A stretch of 41,310 bases of DNA, from positions 1 to 41,310 of the forward strand of contig CALDKB010000012.1 of the NCBI GenBank assembly GCA_937899245.1. The letters are read 5' to 3'. Below the pieces are notes generated by a model. That model had not been told where the DNA came from. It saw only the letters and a list, made by a program, of their open reading frames with translations, and did not search any database. Within the stretch, counting starts at the first letter, position 1; the number at the start of each line of letters is the position of its first letter. Source of the stretch: an uncultured Bacteroidales bacterium. Its GTDB lineage: Bacteria; Bacteroidota; Bacteroidia; Bacteroidales; ML635J-15. Made by a program: the position numbers and the translations under genes. Positions 24,831 to 31,538 of this stretch are shown here, in pieces.

Positions 24831-25229
24831 TCAAATGCTCGAATAACTCTCAAGGTGCTGCTTACCCGCTGGCTGAGCGTCAGTCGAAGCCAAGGTAACG
24901 ATATCTCCATTCTTTTTTGCCATACTTATTTTGTAATACGTTTCATTGATACATTTGGCATATTTGTGAATTTTCTCAGGCATATCGTTTATTAACGCTT
25001 CCTTCTTTTTTCGTGACCAACCATGAATTTGTCGGTCTCGATAATAAGCCTCATCAATTCTATCAAATTCCTCGGAATACAATAATTTCATTGGCTTGTG
25101 CTTACATGTATATTTTGCGCCTTCCCCATTGAAATGATCGTCAAGCCGTTGTTCCAAGTCTATTGTACTGCCTGTATAGTAACTGCCATCATCACAAAGC
25201 AATATGTACACATATCCTGACATTGGCAA
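24831..25229 (-). CDS. Solo GIY-YIG nuclease domain protein
   Basis: 132 residues from the ATG at 25229; the ATG at codon 4 (MSGYVYILLC) is equally possible. The GIY-YIG core fills residues 5-90: GYVYILLC (GIY strand), YYTGSTIDLEQRLDDH (YIG strand with the helix Arg), the YTCKHKP turn, LLYSEEFDRIDEAYYRDRQI with the metal-binding Glu, and GWSRKKKEALI. This is the UPF0213/UvrC-N-like group of stand-alone GIY-YIG proteins; activity of family members is mostly untested. The last 25 or so residues (from GDIVTLASTD) are read out of the flanking repeat DNA and are probably not part of the fold. The gene sits alone between inverted copies of the repeat. Confidence 0.9.
   Translation of the reverse strand: MPMSGYVYILLCDDGSYYTGSTIDLEQRLDDHFNGEGAKYTCKHKPMKLLYSEEFDRIDEAYYRDRQIHGWSRKKKEALINDMPEKIHKYAKCINETYYKISMAKKNGDIVTLASTDAQPAGKQHLESYSSI
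24871..24891 (+). repeat. REP-like hairpin, copy B (GGCT/AGCC stem), left of the GIY-YIG gene
   Basis: Stem GGCT/AGCC, loop GAGCGTCAGTCGA. The 17-base core 24873-24889 is the inverted partner of 25252-25268 with one mismatch. It lies inside the 3' end of the GIY-YIG reading frame and overlaps the second 23-bp direct repeat (24882-24904). Confidence 0.75.
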
Positions 25230-25268
25230 AAATCTAGTAATTAATCCGCCCCTTCGACTAACGCTCAG
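24873..25268 (-). mobile_element. Putative GIY-YIG/REP-like element
   Basis: A 396-base block consisting of one GIY-YIG gene between 17-bp inverted repeats (CTGAGCGTCAGTCGAAG and CTTCGACTAACGCTCAG, 16 of 17 matching). Comparable in layout to REP sequences around a RAYT transposase gene, but with a different nuclease. Mobility is inference. Confidence 0.4.
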
Positions 25269-25270
25269 GG
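25250..25270 (-). repeat. REP-like hairpin, copy C (CCCT/AGGG stem), right of the GIY-YIG gene
   Basis: Stem CCCT/AGGG; in the minus orientation the loop reads GAGCGTTAGTCGA, one base different from copy B. Inverted relative to copy B, 21 bases upstream of the GIY-YIG start codon. Confidence 0.75.
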
Positions 25271-25328
25271 AGCTACTTACTGACCAGAATACGGATAACC
25301 TGTTACCACAATTATCAATTGTTATTGT

Positions 25329-26015
25329 TCATTGCTTTATCGCATTATACTCGAAGCCCATACGCTTGCCTGTCTGCATCTTCGACTTGTTGATACGTTC
25401 CTTCATGTAGTCAACATTGACAATCTTGACATCGTTGTATGGTGGAACCAACAAATCAAATTTAAGCACGTATGCAATTGCCGACTCAACCAGCTGGTGC
25501 AAACTTTCGTAGTCAACTTTGTTCTTTCCAAAAGCAGGAAAGCCAAATCCCAGTTCGCGGCGACCTTCAATAAAGAAAGTGCTTTCGGTATTGACGAACA
25601 TACGACCAATCAAATAACCAAGATCTTCATCCCTATTGTACTTGAACGAATCCGCCAAGAAATTGTATATGTTGATAATTCCCGAATATGTTACCAGCGG
25701 GCGATCGATATAATAGCTGTCCTTCCATATTTCGTGGTTTCGTGGAAACTCGAATATATTTGAGTGCATGTTGAATATCAGCAGGTCTCCTGCAACCTTT
25801 ATCTCTGTCTCAAACAAACCTCTGTCCCTGTATTCGAGTTTTATTCTGTCGTCTGCATCCTTCAGTATCTCATTGTATTCAATGACAATGTCATGCAAAA
25901 CTTTCTTCAGCACGCCAAAAGCTTCCTTGGTATTGTCGTATACAATCTGTTTCAGTTGCGACTTCTCAAGCATGGTCTTTATTATACCGTCGCGTTTTTC
26001 CGTATCTCTTTCCAT
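25329..26015 (-). CDS. Uncharacterised cytosolic protein
   Basis: 228 residues, not recognised. No signal peptide or membrane helix. The N-terminal 75 residues are helical (LKQIVYDNTKEAFGVLKKVL); the middle is mixed with LLIFNMHSNIFEFP, RPLVTYSGIINIYNFLADSF and LGYLIGRMFVNTESTFFIEG; and the C-terminus ends with a basic segment (KERINKSKMQTGKRMGFEY). Codon use matches neighbouring genes and the frame is intact, which supports a real gene. ATG codons at 26015 or at codon 15 are both possible starts. It may be a Bacteroidota-specific family; a role cannot be proposed from context (repeats on both sides). Confidence 0.75.
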   Translation of the reverse strand: MERDTEKRDGIIKTMLEKSQLKQIVYDNTKEAFGVLKKVLHDIVIEYNEILKDADDRIKLEYRDRGLFETEIKVAGDLLIFNMHSNIFEFPRNHEIWKDSYYIDRPLVTYSGIINIYNFLADSFKYNRDEDLGYLIGRMFVNTESTFFIEGRRELGFGFPAFGKNKVDYESLHQLVESAIAYVLKFDLLVPPYNDVKIVNVDYMKERINKSKMQTGKRMGFEYNAIKQ

Positions 26016-26083
26016 ACGATGTTTTTTGTTTCTAAGTTTTATGGCTGCGCCGTTTCTAAGTTTCTACGCCCCTGAGCTTCGGT

Positions 26084-26102
26084 TGCTGTGCTTGTCGAAG
26101 TA
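26084..26102 (+). repeat. REP-like hairpin, copy D
   Basis: Stem TGCT/AGTA (one G-T pair) around an 11-base loop GTGCTTGTCGA. A shorter-looped relative of copies A-C, preceded by the similar partial text CCCTGAGCTTCGG at 26070-26082. Confidence 0.5.
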
Positions 26103-26207
26103 TCAAAGGATAGCTTCTCCGTTTCAATGGCTAACGCCGTTTCTCTAATTAGAATTTAACGGTCCAAAGATAATTCAAAATTTTAAACCAACATTTTGTT
26201 TTTTTCC

Positions 26208-26240
26208 AAAAAAACGGCAGACACGTTTCCGCACCTGCCG
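26208..26240 (-). terminator. Rho-independent terminator after the T9SS-cargo relic
   Basis: Minus strand: CGGCAG, 14-base loop, CTGCCG, then seven T. It lies 24 bases after the relic's stop codon and shows that the relic once ended a real transcription unit. Part of it (17 bases, 26212-26228) recurs with one change at 26511-26527. Confidence 0.65.
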
Positions 26241-26264
26241 CTTCCGATATCTTGAGAAGAAACT

Positions 26265-26654
26265 CTATTCCTTTACAATACTATCCCTTGCAATGATGTT
26301 GTAGCCATTTACTATTCGGCACATATAAACGCCCCGCGAGAGCGATGATATGTCAATCCTTGCATTACTAGAGGTGATTTCCTGCAAGCATAGTATTTGA
26401 TTGTTTGTTTCTCAAGGCAACGCCTTGTGTGTACTGCGTCGTAGGCTGTACTTCGACAGGCTCAGCATGACAGAGCCTACGCCGAGCAGGAGGTTGGTGT
26501 GGAAAGAAACAAACGGCAGGCACGTTTACAAGCGCAACAGATAAATTACGGCTAAACAAACATTATGATTTTTTCGCAAGAGGAGAGCCTACAACGAGCA
26601 TAGGGATAATACCGAAAATAACAATAATGCAAAAAATACAACACACTTTTTCAT
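26265..26654 (-). pseudogene. Relic of a T9SS (type A) secreted protein gene
   Basis: Two ends of a secreted protein survive. At 26654 an ATG starts MKKCVVFFALLLFSVLSLCS, a good signal peptide, then TAG at 26589-26591. At 26411-26265 a separate frame reads SSNARIDISSLSRGVYMCRI followed by VNGYNIIARDSIVKE and a stop, which matches the end of type A T9SS sorting domains (xxIDxSxLxxGVYxxxI). The middle, with the functional domain, is gone and the space between holds REP-like DNA (26449-26467). The signal peptide and sorting domain may come from one gene by deletion; this link is inference, the sorting-domain match is stronger. Confidence 0.5.
26449..26467 (-). repeat. REP-like hairpin, copy E
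   Basis: Minus strand: TGCT, loop GAGCCTGTCGA, AGTA (one G-T pair). Same family as copy D, inside the T9SS-cargo relic. Confidence 0.5.
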
Positions 26655-26752
26655 ATTTCTACTCCAGCCTTCATGTTTGTTGCTATGGCAGCGAGATGAA
26701 TATTACAAACCCCGAAGGACAGACGTAAACAGATTACTAAGTTCAAAAGCAT

Positions 26753-26785
26753 GAAGGCTCTAAGACTTTTAGCCTTAGAGCCTTC
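26753..26785. terminator. 12-bp hairpin downstream of proS
   Basis: Perfect inverted repeat GAAGGCTCTAAG/CTTAGAGCCTTC with a 9-base loop, 54 bases past the proS stop codon. A short T-rich run follows on either strand, but no strict T-tract. Likely the end of the proS transcript. Confidence 0.5.
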
Positions 26786-26838
26786 AATCCCATTTTTGCA
26801 TCTTGTCGTTAATTGTCAATTATAAATTGTCAATTGTT

Positions 26839-28311
26839 TTAATATGCCTTAGCAAACAATACTCTTCTCTTCGATGGTTTGCCCGAATATACGCAAACGC
26901 CTTCTTCTTCCTCGGCATCAAGCGGAATACAACGGATAGTTGCCTTTGTGAGTTCCTTAATCTTTTCCTCGGTCTCGGTTGTGCCGTCCCAGTGTGCAGA
27001 AATGAACCCAGGAGTTTCCTCGATTACGCGCTTAAATTCTTCCCAAGTGTCAACCTTATATGTATGTGCTGCTCTGAAATCGTATGCTTTCTTGTAGATA
27101 TTCTTCTGTATATCCTCGAGCAAAGTCTTGATATGTTCAACGATGTTTGCATCAGAAACACTTTCCTTTGTAAGAGTATCACGGCGAGCAACTTCCCATG
27201 TGCTGTTTTCGTAGTCGTTAGGACCGATTGCAAGACGTACTGGAACACCCTTCATTTCCCATTCTGCAAACTTGAATCCTGGACGCTGAGTATCGCGGTC
27301 GTCGTACTTGTAGCTAATGCCTGCAGCCTTCAACTTAGCACAAAGATCCTTAACGCGTTCTGAAATCATTGCAAACTGCTCATCATTCTTATAGATAGGA
27401 ACTATTACAACCTGAATAGGTGCTAAATGCGGTGGCAATACCAAACCGTTATCATCAGAGTGAGCCATAATCAAGGCACCCATCAAACGTGTAGAAACGC
27501 CCCACGAAGTTGCCCATACATATTCTGGCTTGTTTTCCTTATTGAGGAAAGTAACGTCAAATGCCTTTGCAAAGTTCTGAGCAAGGAAGTGAGATGTACC
27601 AGCCTGCAATGCCTTACCGTCCTGCATCAAGGCTTCGATACAGAAAGTTTCGTCTGCTCCGGCAAAACGTTCGTTTTCGGTCTTGCGACCAATAACAACC
27701 GGAACACCTAGATAATTTTCTACGAAATCGGCATATACGTGAACCATCTTGTCGGCTTCTTCCATTGCTTCCTCCTTGGTTGCGTGTGCTGTATGACCTT
27801 CCTGCCACAGGAATTCGGCAGTACGAAGGAAAAGACGTGTACGCATTTCCCAACGAACTACGTTTGCCCACTGGTTTACTAGTATTGGAAGGTCGCGGTA
27901 CGACTTAACCCAATTGCGGTATGTGTTCCAAATGATAGTTTCTGATGTTGGTCGAACGATAAGTTCTTCTTCCAGTTTTGCTTCGGGGTCAACTTCTACA
28001 GCAGTCTTGTCGGCGTTGGTGCGCAGACGATAATGGGTTACAACAGCACATTCCTTTGCAAAACCTTCTACATGGTCGGCCTCGCGGCTAAAGAACGACT
28101 TCGGGATGAACAATGGGAAATATGCATTTGTGTGTCCTGTTTCCTTGAACATCCTGTCAAGTATTTCGTGCATTTTTTCCCATATTGAATAACCGTAAGG
28201 CTTGATAACCATACATCCTCTAACTGCCGACTGTTCAGCCAAATCAGCCATTACAACAAGCTCGTTGTACCACTGAGAATAATTCTCCGATCTCTTTGTC
28301 AATTTTGCCAT
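26839..28311 (-). CDS. proS: Prolyl-tRNA synthetase, archaeal/eukaryotic-like type
   Basis: Charges tRNA-Pro. 490 residues, the short form without the editing insertion domain. Class II motifs: RGCMVIKPYGYSIWEKMHEI (32-51; motif 1 region), NQWANVVRWEMRTRLFLRTA with motif 2 and EFLWQEGHTAH, and the motif 3 region GVSTRLMGALIMAHSDDNGL. The anticodon-binding domain follows (PPHLAPIQVVIVPIYK) and then the C-terminal zinc-binding-like extension, ending in YSGKPSKRRVLFAKAY. This type is standard in Bacteroidota. Divergent from the Tyr-rich lipoprotein gene, with face-to-face promoter boxes between them. Confidence 0.97.
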   Translation of the reverse strand: MAKLTKRSENYSQWYNELVVMADLAEQSAVRGCMVIKPYGYSIWEKMHEILDRMFKETGHTNAYFPLFIPKSFFSREADHVEGFAKECAVVTHYRLRTNADKTAVEVDPEAKLEEELIVRPTSETIIWNTYRNWVKSYRDLPILVNQWANVVRWEMRTRLFLRTAEFLWQEGHTAHATKEEAMEEADKMVHVYADFVENYLGVPVVIGRKTENERFAGADETFCIEALMQDGKALQAGTSHFLAQNFAKAFDVTFLNKENKPEYVWATSWGVSTRLMGALIMAHSDDNGLVLPPHLAPIQVVIVPIYKNDEQFAMISERVKDLCAKLKAAGISYKYDDRDTQRPGFKFAEWEMKGVPVRLAIGPNDYENSTWEVARRDTLTKESVSDANIVEHIKTLLEDIQKNIYKKAYDFRAAHTYKVDTWEEFKRVIEETPGFISAHWDGTTETEEKIKELTKATIRCIPLDAEEEEGVCVYSGKPSKRRVLFAKAY

Positions 28312-28329
28312 GATATGCTTGGTATAAAA

Positions 28330-28362
28330 TTTGTAAACCTATTTAAAAATAAATTAATTTTG
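28330..28362 (+). promoter_or_regulatory. Promoter for the Tyr/Ser-rich lipoprotein gene
   Basis: TTTG (28330-28333), 21 bases, TAATTTTG (28355-28362), 30 bases before the ATG at 28393. Good consensus match. Confidence 0.6.
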
Positions 28363-28367
28363 AACCG

Positions 28368-28375
28368 CAAAATTA
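28368..28375 (-). promoter_or_regulatory. -7 box TAATTTTG for proS
   Basis: Minus-strand TAATTTTG, 56 bases before the proS ATG. It lies only 5 bases from the plus-strand box, so the two transcripts overlap in their 5' ends and the polymerases would compete. Confidence 0.5.
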
Positions 28376-28392
28376 AGAAAAATGTTTTTATC

Positions 28393-29967
28393 ATGAAACG
28401 ATTGTTTTACATATTGACCGCAGTGCTTCTCACTCTAGCATCTTGCGACGCAAGTCTTTACACCACAAAGATTTACGATGACGCATATTATGTCAAAAGC
28501 AAGGAAGAAGTGATACCATCAAATAAAACATCTAACAACGAGACTGAGCCTGTCGACAACAATACATACACTACTTCCGACGGATATTATGTAAATAATG
28601 AAGATGGAACTGTTAGCTATTACAGCAATGGCGACTACAACGATGGCGACGTTTATTACATTTACGACACTGATAGCGACAACGGATACTACAACGATGC
28701 CGACTATAGCGAAAGCTATTACGATGGAAGTGGCAACTACATAGAGAACAATTACTACTATGTAAGCGACGGCTACTATTACACATCACATTTCAATAGG
28801 TTCGGAACATATTACACTCCGACCTACTACTACGACCCATTCTACGATCCTTGGTATTCTCCGTGCTATTCGTATAGCTACTATTACGACCCATACTTCT
28901 ACTCGTGGTACTATTCGCCTTATTATGGCACTCCATATTATCACTACAATTACTACTATGACCCATATTACTATAACGGTTATGGCTTTGGCGGACACCA
29001 CCATAATGGACACGACCACGATTTTGGACACGGACATGGACATGACGACGGGCATGGTTCACACGGAGATGAAAACGTTTTCGGAAACAATTACTACGGA
29101 CCACACGGTTCTATGGGCGGCTACGGAAACAATTCCAACGGTGGCGGCAGAGTTATAAACAACAGCAGCAACAGCAACGAAAATTCAAATGATAATGTAA
29201 TAACAAAGAATCCTAACGTTAACAGTTCCGCCCGCGTAAGCGAAAACGCTTCAACAGCAACTAAGGAACCTGCAGCCAGCAGCTCGAACGAAAACGGCAC
29301 TGGCAACGGCAACCGTATCATCTCCAATGATGCGACTGTTACAAACACAAGCAACACAAGCAATGCAAGTGTCAACAACAACGCTACGCTCATTTCATCA
29401 GACACAAAGCCGGAAAAAGACAATAGCGATGATGACGACGACAACTCCAGCGACACCAACAACTCATCACGCATTAACAGCAGCAATGCTAACGTCAACA
29501 ATAATGCTTCAAGAATTTCATCCGACGCAAAGCCAGAAAAAGACAACAGTGGCACGGGTAGCAATAATTCCAGCAACACTAACAGTTCATCACGCGTTAG
29601 CAACAGCAACGCAAACACATCAACGGTATCAAAACCGGAAAGTTCTAGCAGGACAAATAACAGTTCAACCAGCAGCAAGGACAATAACCGCACGAACAGT
29701 TCTTCGTCAAGCTCTTCTAGCAGAGTCTCATCGTCAAGCAGAAATTCGTCCTCTAGCTCATCAAGCAGAAGTTCGTCTCCATCAAGTTCTTCTAGCATAA
29801 ACACATCATCAAGCAGAAGTTATTCACCATCAAGCTCTTCTAGCATAAACACATCGTCAAGCAGGAGTTATTCACCATCCAGCTCGACTTCATCACATTC
29901 ATCTAGTTCTTCATCACACTCAAGTTCAAGCAGTTCATCATCACACAGTTCATCAGGGAGGAGATAA
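28393..29967 (+). CDS. Tyr-, His- and Ser/Asn-rich low-complexity lipoprotein
   Basis: 524 residues from the ATG at 28393 (the frame is open to 28315 but the earlier start lacks the signal). Lipobox LTLASC (Cys18). Three composition zones: a Tyr/Asp-rich region (about 50-200) with runs such as YYYDPYYYNGYGF; a His/Gly/Asp patch (GHHHNGHDHDFGHGHGHDDG, about 202-221) that could bind metal; and a Ser/Asn/Thr-rich tail to the end, with imperfect 40-50-residue and perfect 16-residue repeats. No folded domain seen. Such proteins could act as a flexible surface layer, adhesive or heavily O-glycosylated stalk; this is speculation. The porin gene follows after three bases. Confidence 0.8.
   Translation: MKRLFYILTAVLLTLASCDASLYTTKIYDDAYYVKSKEEVIPSNKTSNNETEPVDNNTYTTSDGYYVNNEDGTVSYYSNGDYNDGDVYYIYDTDSDNGYYNDADYSESYYDGSGNYIENNYYYVSDGYYYTSHFNRFGTYYTPTYYYDPFYDPWYSPCYSYSYYYDPYFYSWYYSPYYGTPYYHYNYYYDPYYYNGYGFGGHHHNGHDHDFGHGHGHDDGHGSHGDENVFGNNYYGPHGSMGGYGNNSNGGGRVINNSSNSNENSNDNVITKNPNVNSSARVSENASTATKEPAASSSNENGTGNGNRIISNDATVTNTSNTSNASVNNNATLISSDTKPEKDNSDDDDDNSSDTNNSSRINSSNANVNNNASRISSDAKPEKDNSGTGSNNSSNTNSSSRVSNSNANTSTVSKPESSSRTNNSSTSSKDNNRTNSSSSSSSSRVSSSSRNSSSSSSSRSSSPSSSSSINTSSSRSYSPSSSSSINTSSSRSYSPSSSTSSHSSSSSSHSSSSSSSSHSSSGRR
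29797..29892 (+). repeat. 48-bp tandem repeat in the Ser-rich tail
   Basis: Two consecutive copies of a 48-base unit encode SSSSINTSSSRSYSPS and differ at only a few bases; a partial third copy begins upstream. Copy-number change here would lengthen or shorten the tail in frame. Confidence 0.65.
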
Positions 29968-29970
29968 GCC

Positions 29971-31422
29971 ATGAAAAAGATTTTATTAAACATTGCCATG
30001 GTAATGCTATGCGTTACCGCAATTGCACAGAGTGAAACAGACGCATTGCGTTACTCTTTCTACATTCCAAACGGCACAGCACGTAGCAACGGCATGGCCG
30101 GTTCGTTTGGCGCACTTGGTGCCGACCCTTCGGTAATAGGATTCAATCCAGCATCAATGGGCGTATACAAAACAACACAAATATCGTTTTCGCCAAGCTT
30201 CAAGATAAACAACACCGAGTCGTCGTATCTTGGCGTCAAGAACCGCGACTTCAGCGCAAACTACTTCGACATCGACGAAGCTTCATTCGTACAGGCAATA
30301 GAGAGGAAAAACGACAATATAGGCCTGACATATTTTGTATGGGGATTCTCATACAACCAGCTGAACAAGTTCTCTGAAAATGTCGCCATAAACGCTGTCA
30401 ACGACAACAGTTCGCTCACCGACTGGTTTGCAGCACGTGCCAACGGCACCAACTACGCAGCCCTTGGCGACGAAGATCCATTCTACAGTCATCTGGCATG
30501 GGAAACCTACCTTATCGACCCGGCCGACACAACCGGAAGCAGTTTCAAGAGCGCATACGGCAGCTACGGTGAAAATCAGTCGCAGCGCTTGACGAAGAAA
30601 GGATATATCGGAGAATACAACATTGCAATAGCATTTAATTTCTCGCATAAGTTTTATATCGGAGCCGACCTTGGCATCCAGGATGTAAACTACAGGCAGA
30701 CGATTGTAACCGAGGAATCTAGATCTGATGTTACTACCGGACCGAAGTCTTTCTCTTTCGAGGAATATTCGCACTCTTCCGGAAGCGGAGTAAACTTCAA
30801 GCTAGGAATCATATATGCCCCAATAGACAAGATGAGAATCGGTGTCGGAATACATACGCCTACATCACTGAAAATGCGCGATTCGTACAATACTAGCTGC
30901 GTTACTCATATTGGCGACTCAACAATGTCATACTACTCACCAGACGGAGAATTTGAATACAACATTCTTTCACCGTTCAGAGCTAATGCAAGCATCTGCT
31001 TCATTCCGACAGAAAGTTTGCTTATTAACCTCGACTATGACCTTGCAAACTACAATTCAATAAAGATGAGAAGCGAAATATACGACTTCTCCAATGAAAC
31101 ACAGAACATTATCGACAACTACCGCACAGGACATTGCGTAAAACTTGGTGCCGAATACCGTTTCGGTGCTCTGAACCTACGCCTTGGTGGTGCTTTCTAC
31201 AGCAGCCCATACAAGAAGTCGGCGGTTAACAGCGACAACTACACTTGGCTGGCCAGCGCTGGAGTCGGATTCAGAACGAACCACTTCTTCTTCGACATTG
31301 CATATTCGTATATGGCAAACTCATACGTATACTATATGTACGAAGGTCTTGTATCAAGCGATCCAAGCAAAATCAAATTCAACAGGAACCAGATTTCGTT
31401 AACTCTTGGTTTCAAGTGGTAA
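29971..31422 (+). CDS. FadL/OmpP1-family outer membrane protein
   Basis: 483 residues with a signal peptide (MKKILLNIAMVMLCVTAIAQ) followed by the conserved N-terminal plug stretch YSFYIPNGTARSNGMAGSFG with ALGADPSVIGFNPASMG, typical of the OmpP1/FadL/TodX group as found in Bacteroidota (often annotated 'hemin receptor' or 'outer membrane transport protein'). The rest alternates short amphipathic strands with loops and ends LTLGFKW with the aromatic terminal residue required for barrel insertion. Likely a 14-stranded channel for hydrophobic compounds; substrate unknown. Cotranscribed with the Ser-rich lipoprotein and followed by a clear terminator. Confidence 0.85.
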   Translation: MKKILLNIAMVMLCVTAIAQSETDALRYSFYIPNGTARSNGMAGSFGALGADPSVIGFNPASMGVYKTTQISFSPSFKINNTESSYLGVKNRDFSANYFDIDEASFVQAIERKNDNIGLTYFVWGFSYNQLNKFSENVAINAVNDNSSLTDWFAARANGTNYAALGDEDPFYSHLAWETYLIDPADTTGSSFKSAYGSYGENQSQRLTKKGYIGEYNIAIAFNFSHKFYIGADLGIQDVNYRQTIVTEESRSDVTTGPKSFSFEEYSHSSGSGVNFKLGIIYAPIDKMRIGVGIHTPTSLKMRDSYNTSCVTHIGDSTMSYYSPDGEFEYNILSPFRANASICFIPTESLLINLDYDLANYNSIKMRSEIYDFSNETQNIIDNYRTGHCVKLGAEYRFGALNLRLGGAFYSSPYKKSAVNSDNYTWLASAGVGFRTNHFFFDIAYSYMANSYVYYMYEGLVSSDPSKIKFNRNQISLTLGFKW

Positions 31423-31444
31423 AAAATAACATTTGGCACATCGA

Positions 31445-31468
31445 GGGAACCTGCGGGTTCCCTTTTTT
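31445..31468 (+). terminator. Rho-independent terminator after the FadL-like gene
   Basis: Stem GGGAACC/GGTTCCC with a 4-base loop, then six T. It lies 23 bases after the stop codon. Confidence 0.85.
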
Positions 31469-31521
31469 GTTATATAACGCGATTATATGCATTTAACTAT
31501 CTAACTTAAAAGCAAAAAACA

Positions 31522-31529
31522 TATATTTG
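31522..31529 (+). promoter_or_regulatory. -7 box TATATTTG ahead of tamL
   Basis: TATATTTG, 9 bases before the ATG at 31539, after the preceding terminator. The leader would be only a few bases. No clear TTTG partner. Confidence 0.5.
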
Positions 31530-31538
31530 CATGTTCGA

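Noticed and set aside
26368..26559. 63-codon ORF (MFSRNLSVALVNVPAV...) as a gene
   Set aside because: It runs across REP-like DNA and the relic of the T9SS gene in a different frame from the sorting domain; no family match.
29121..29804. A 227-residue Leu-rich ORF antisense to the Ser-rich lipoprotein
   Set aside because: Its Leu/Glu composition is just the reverse reading of Ser/Asn codons; no promoter or signal supports it.
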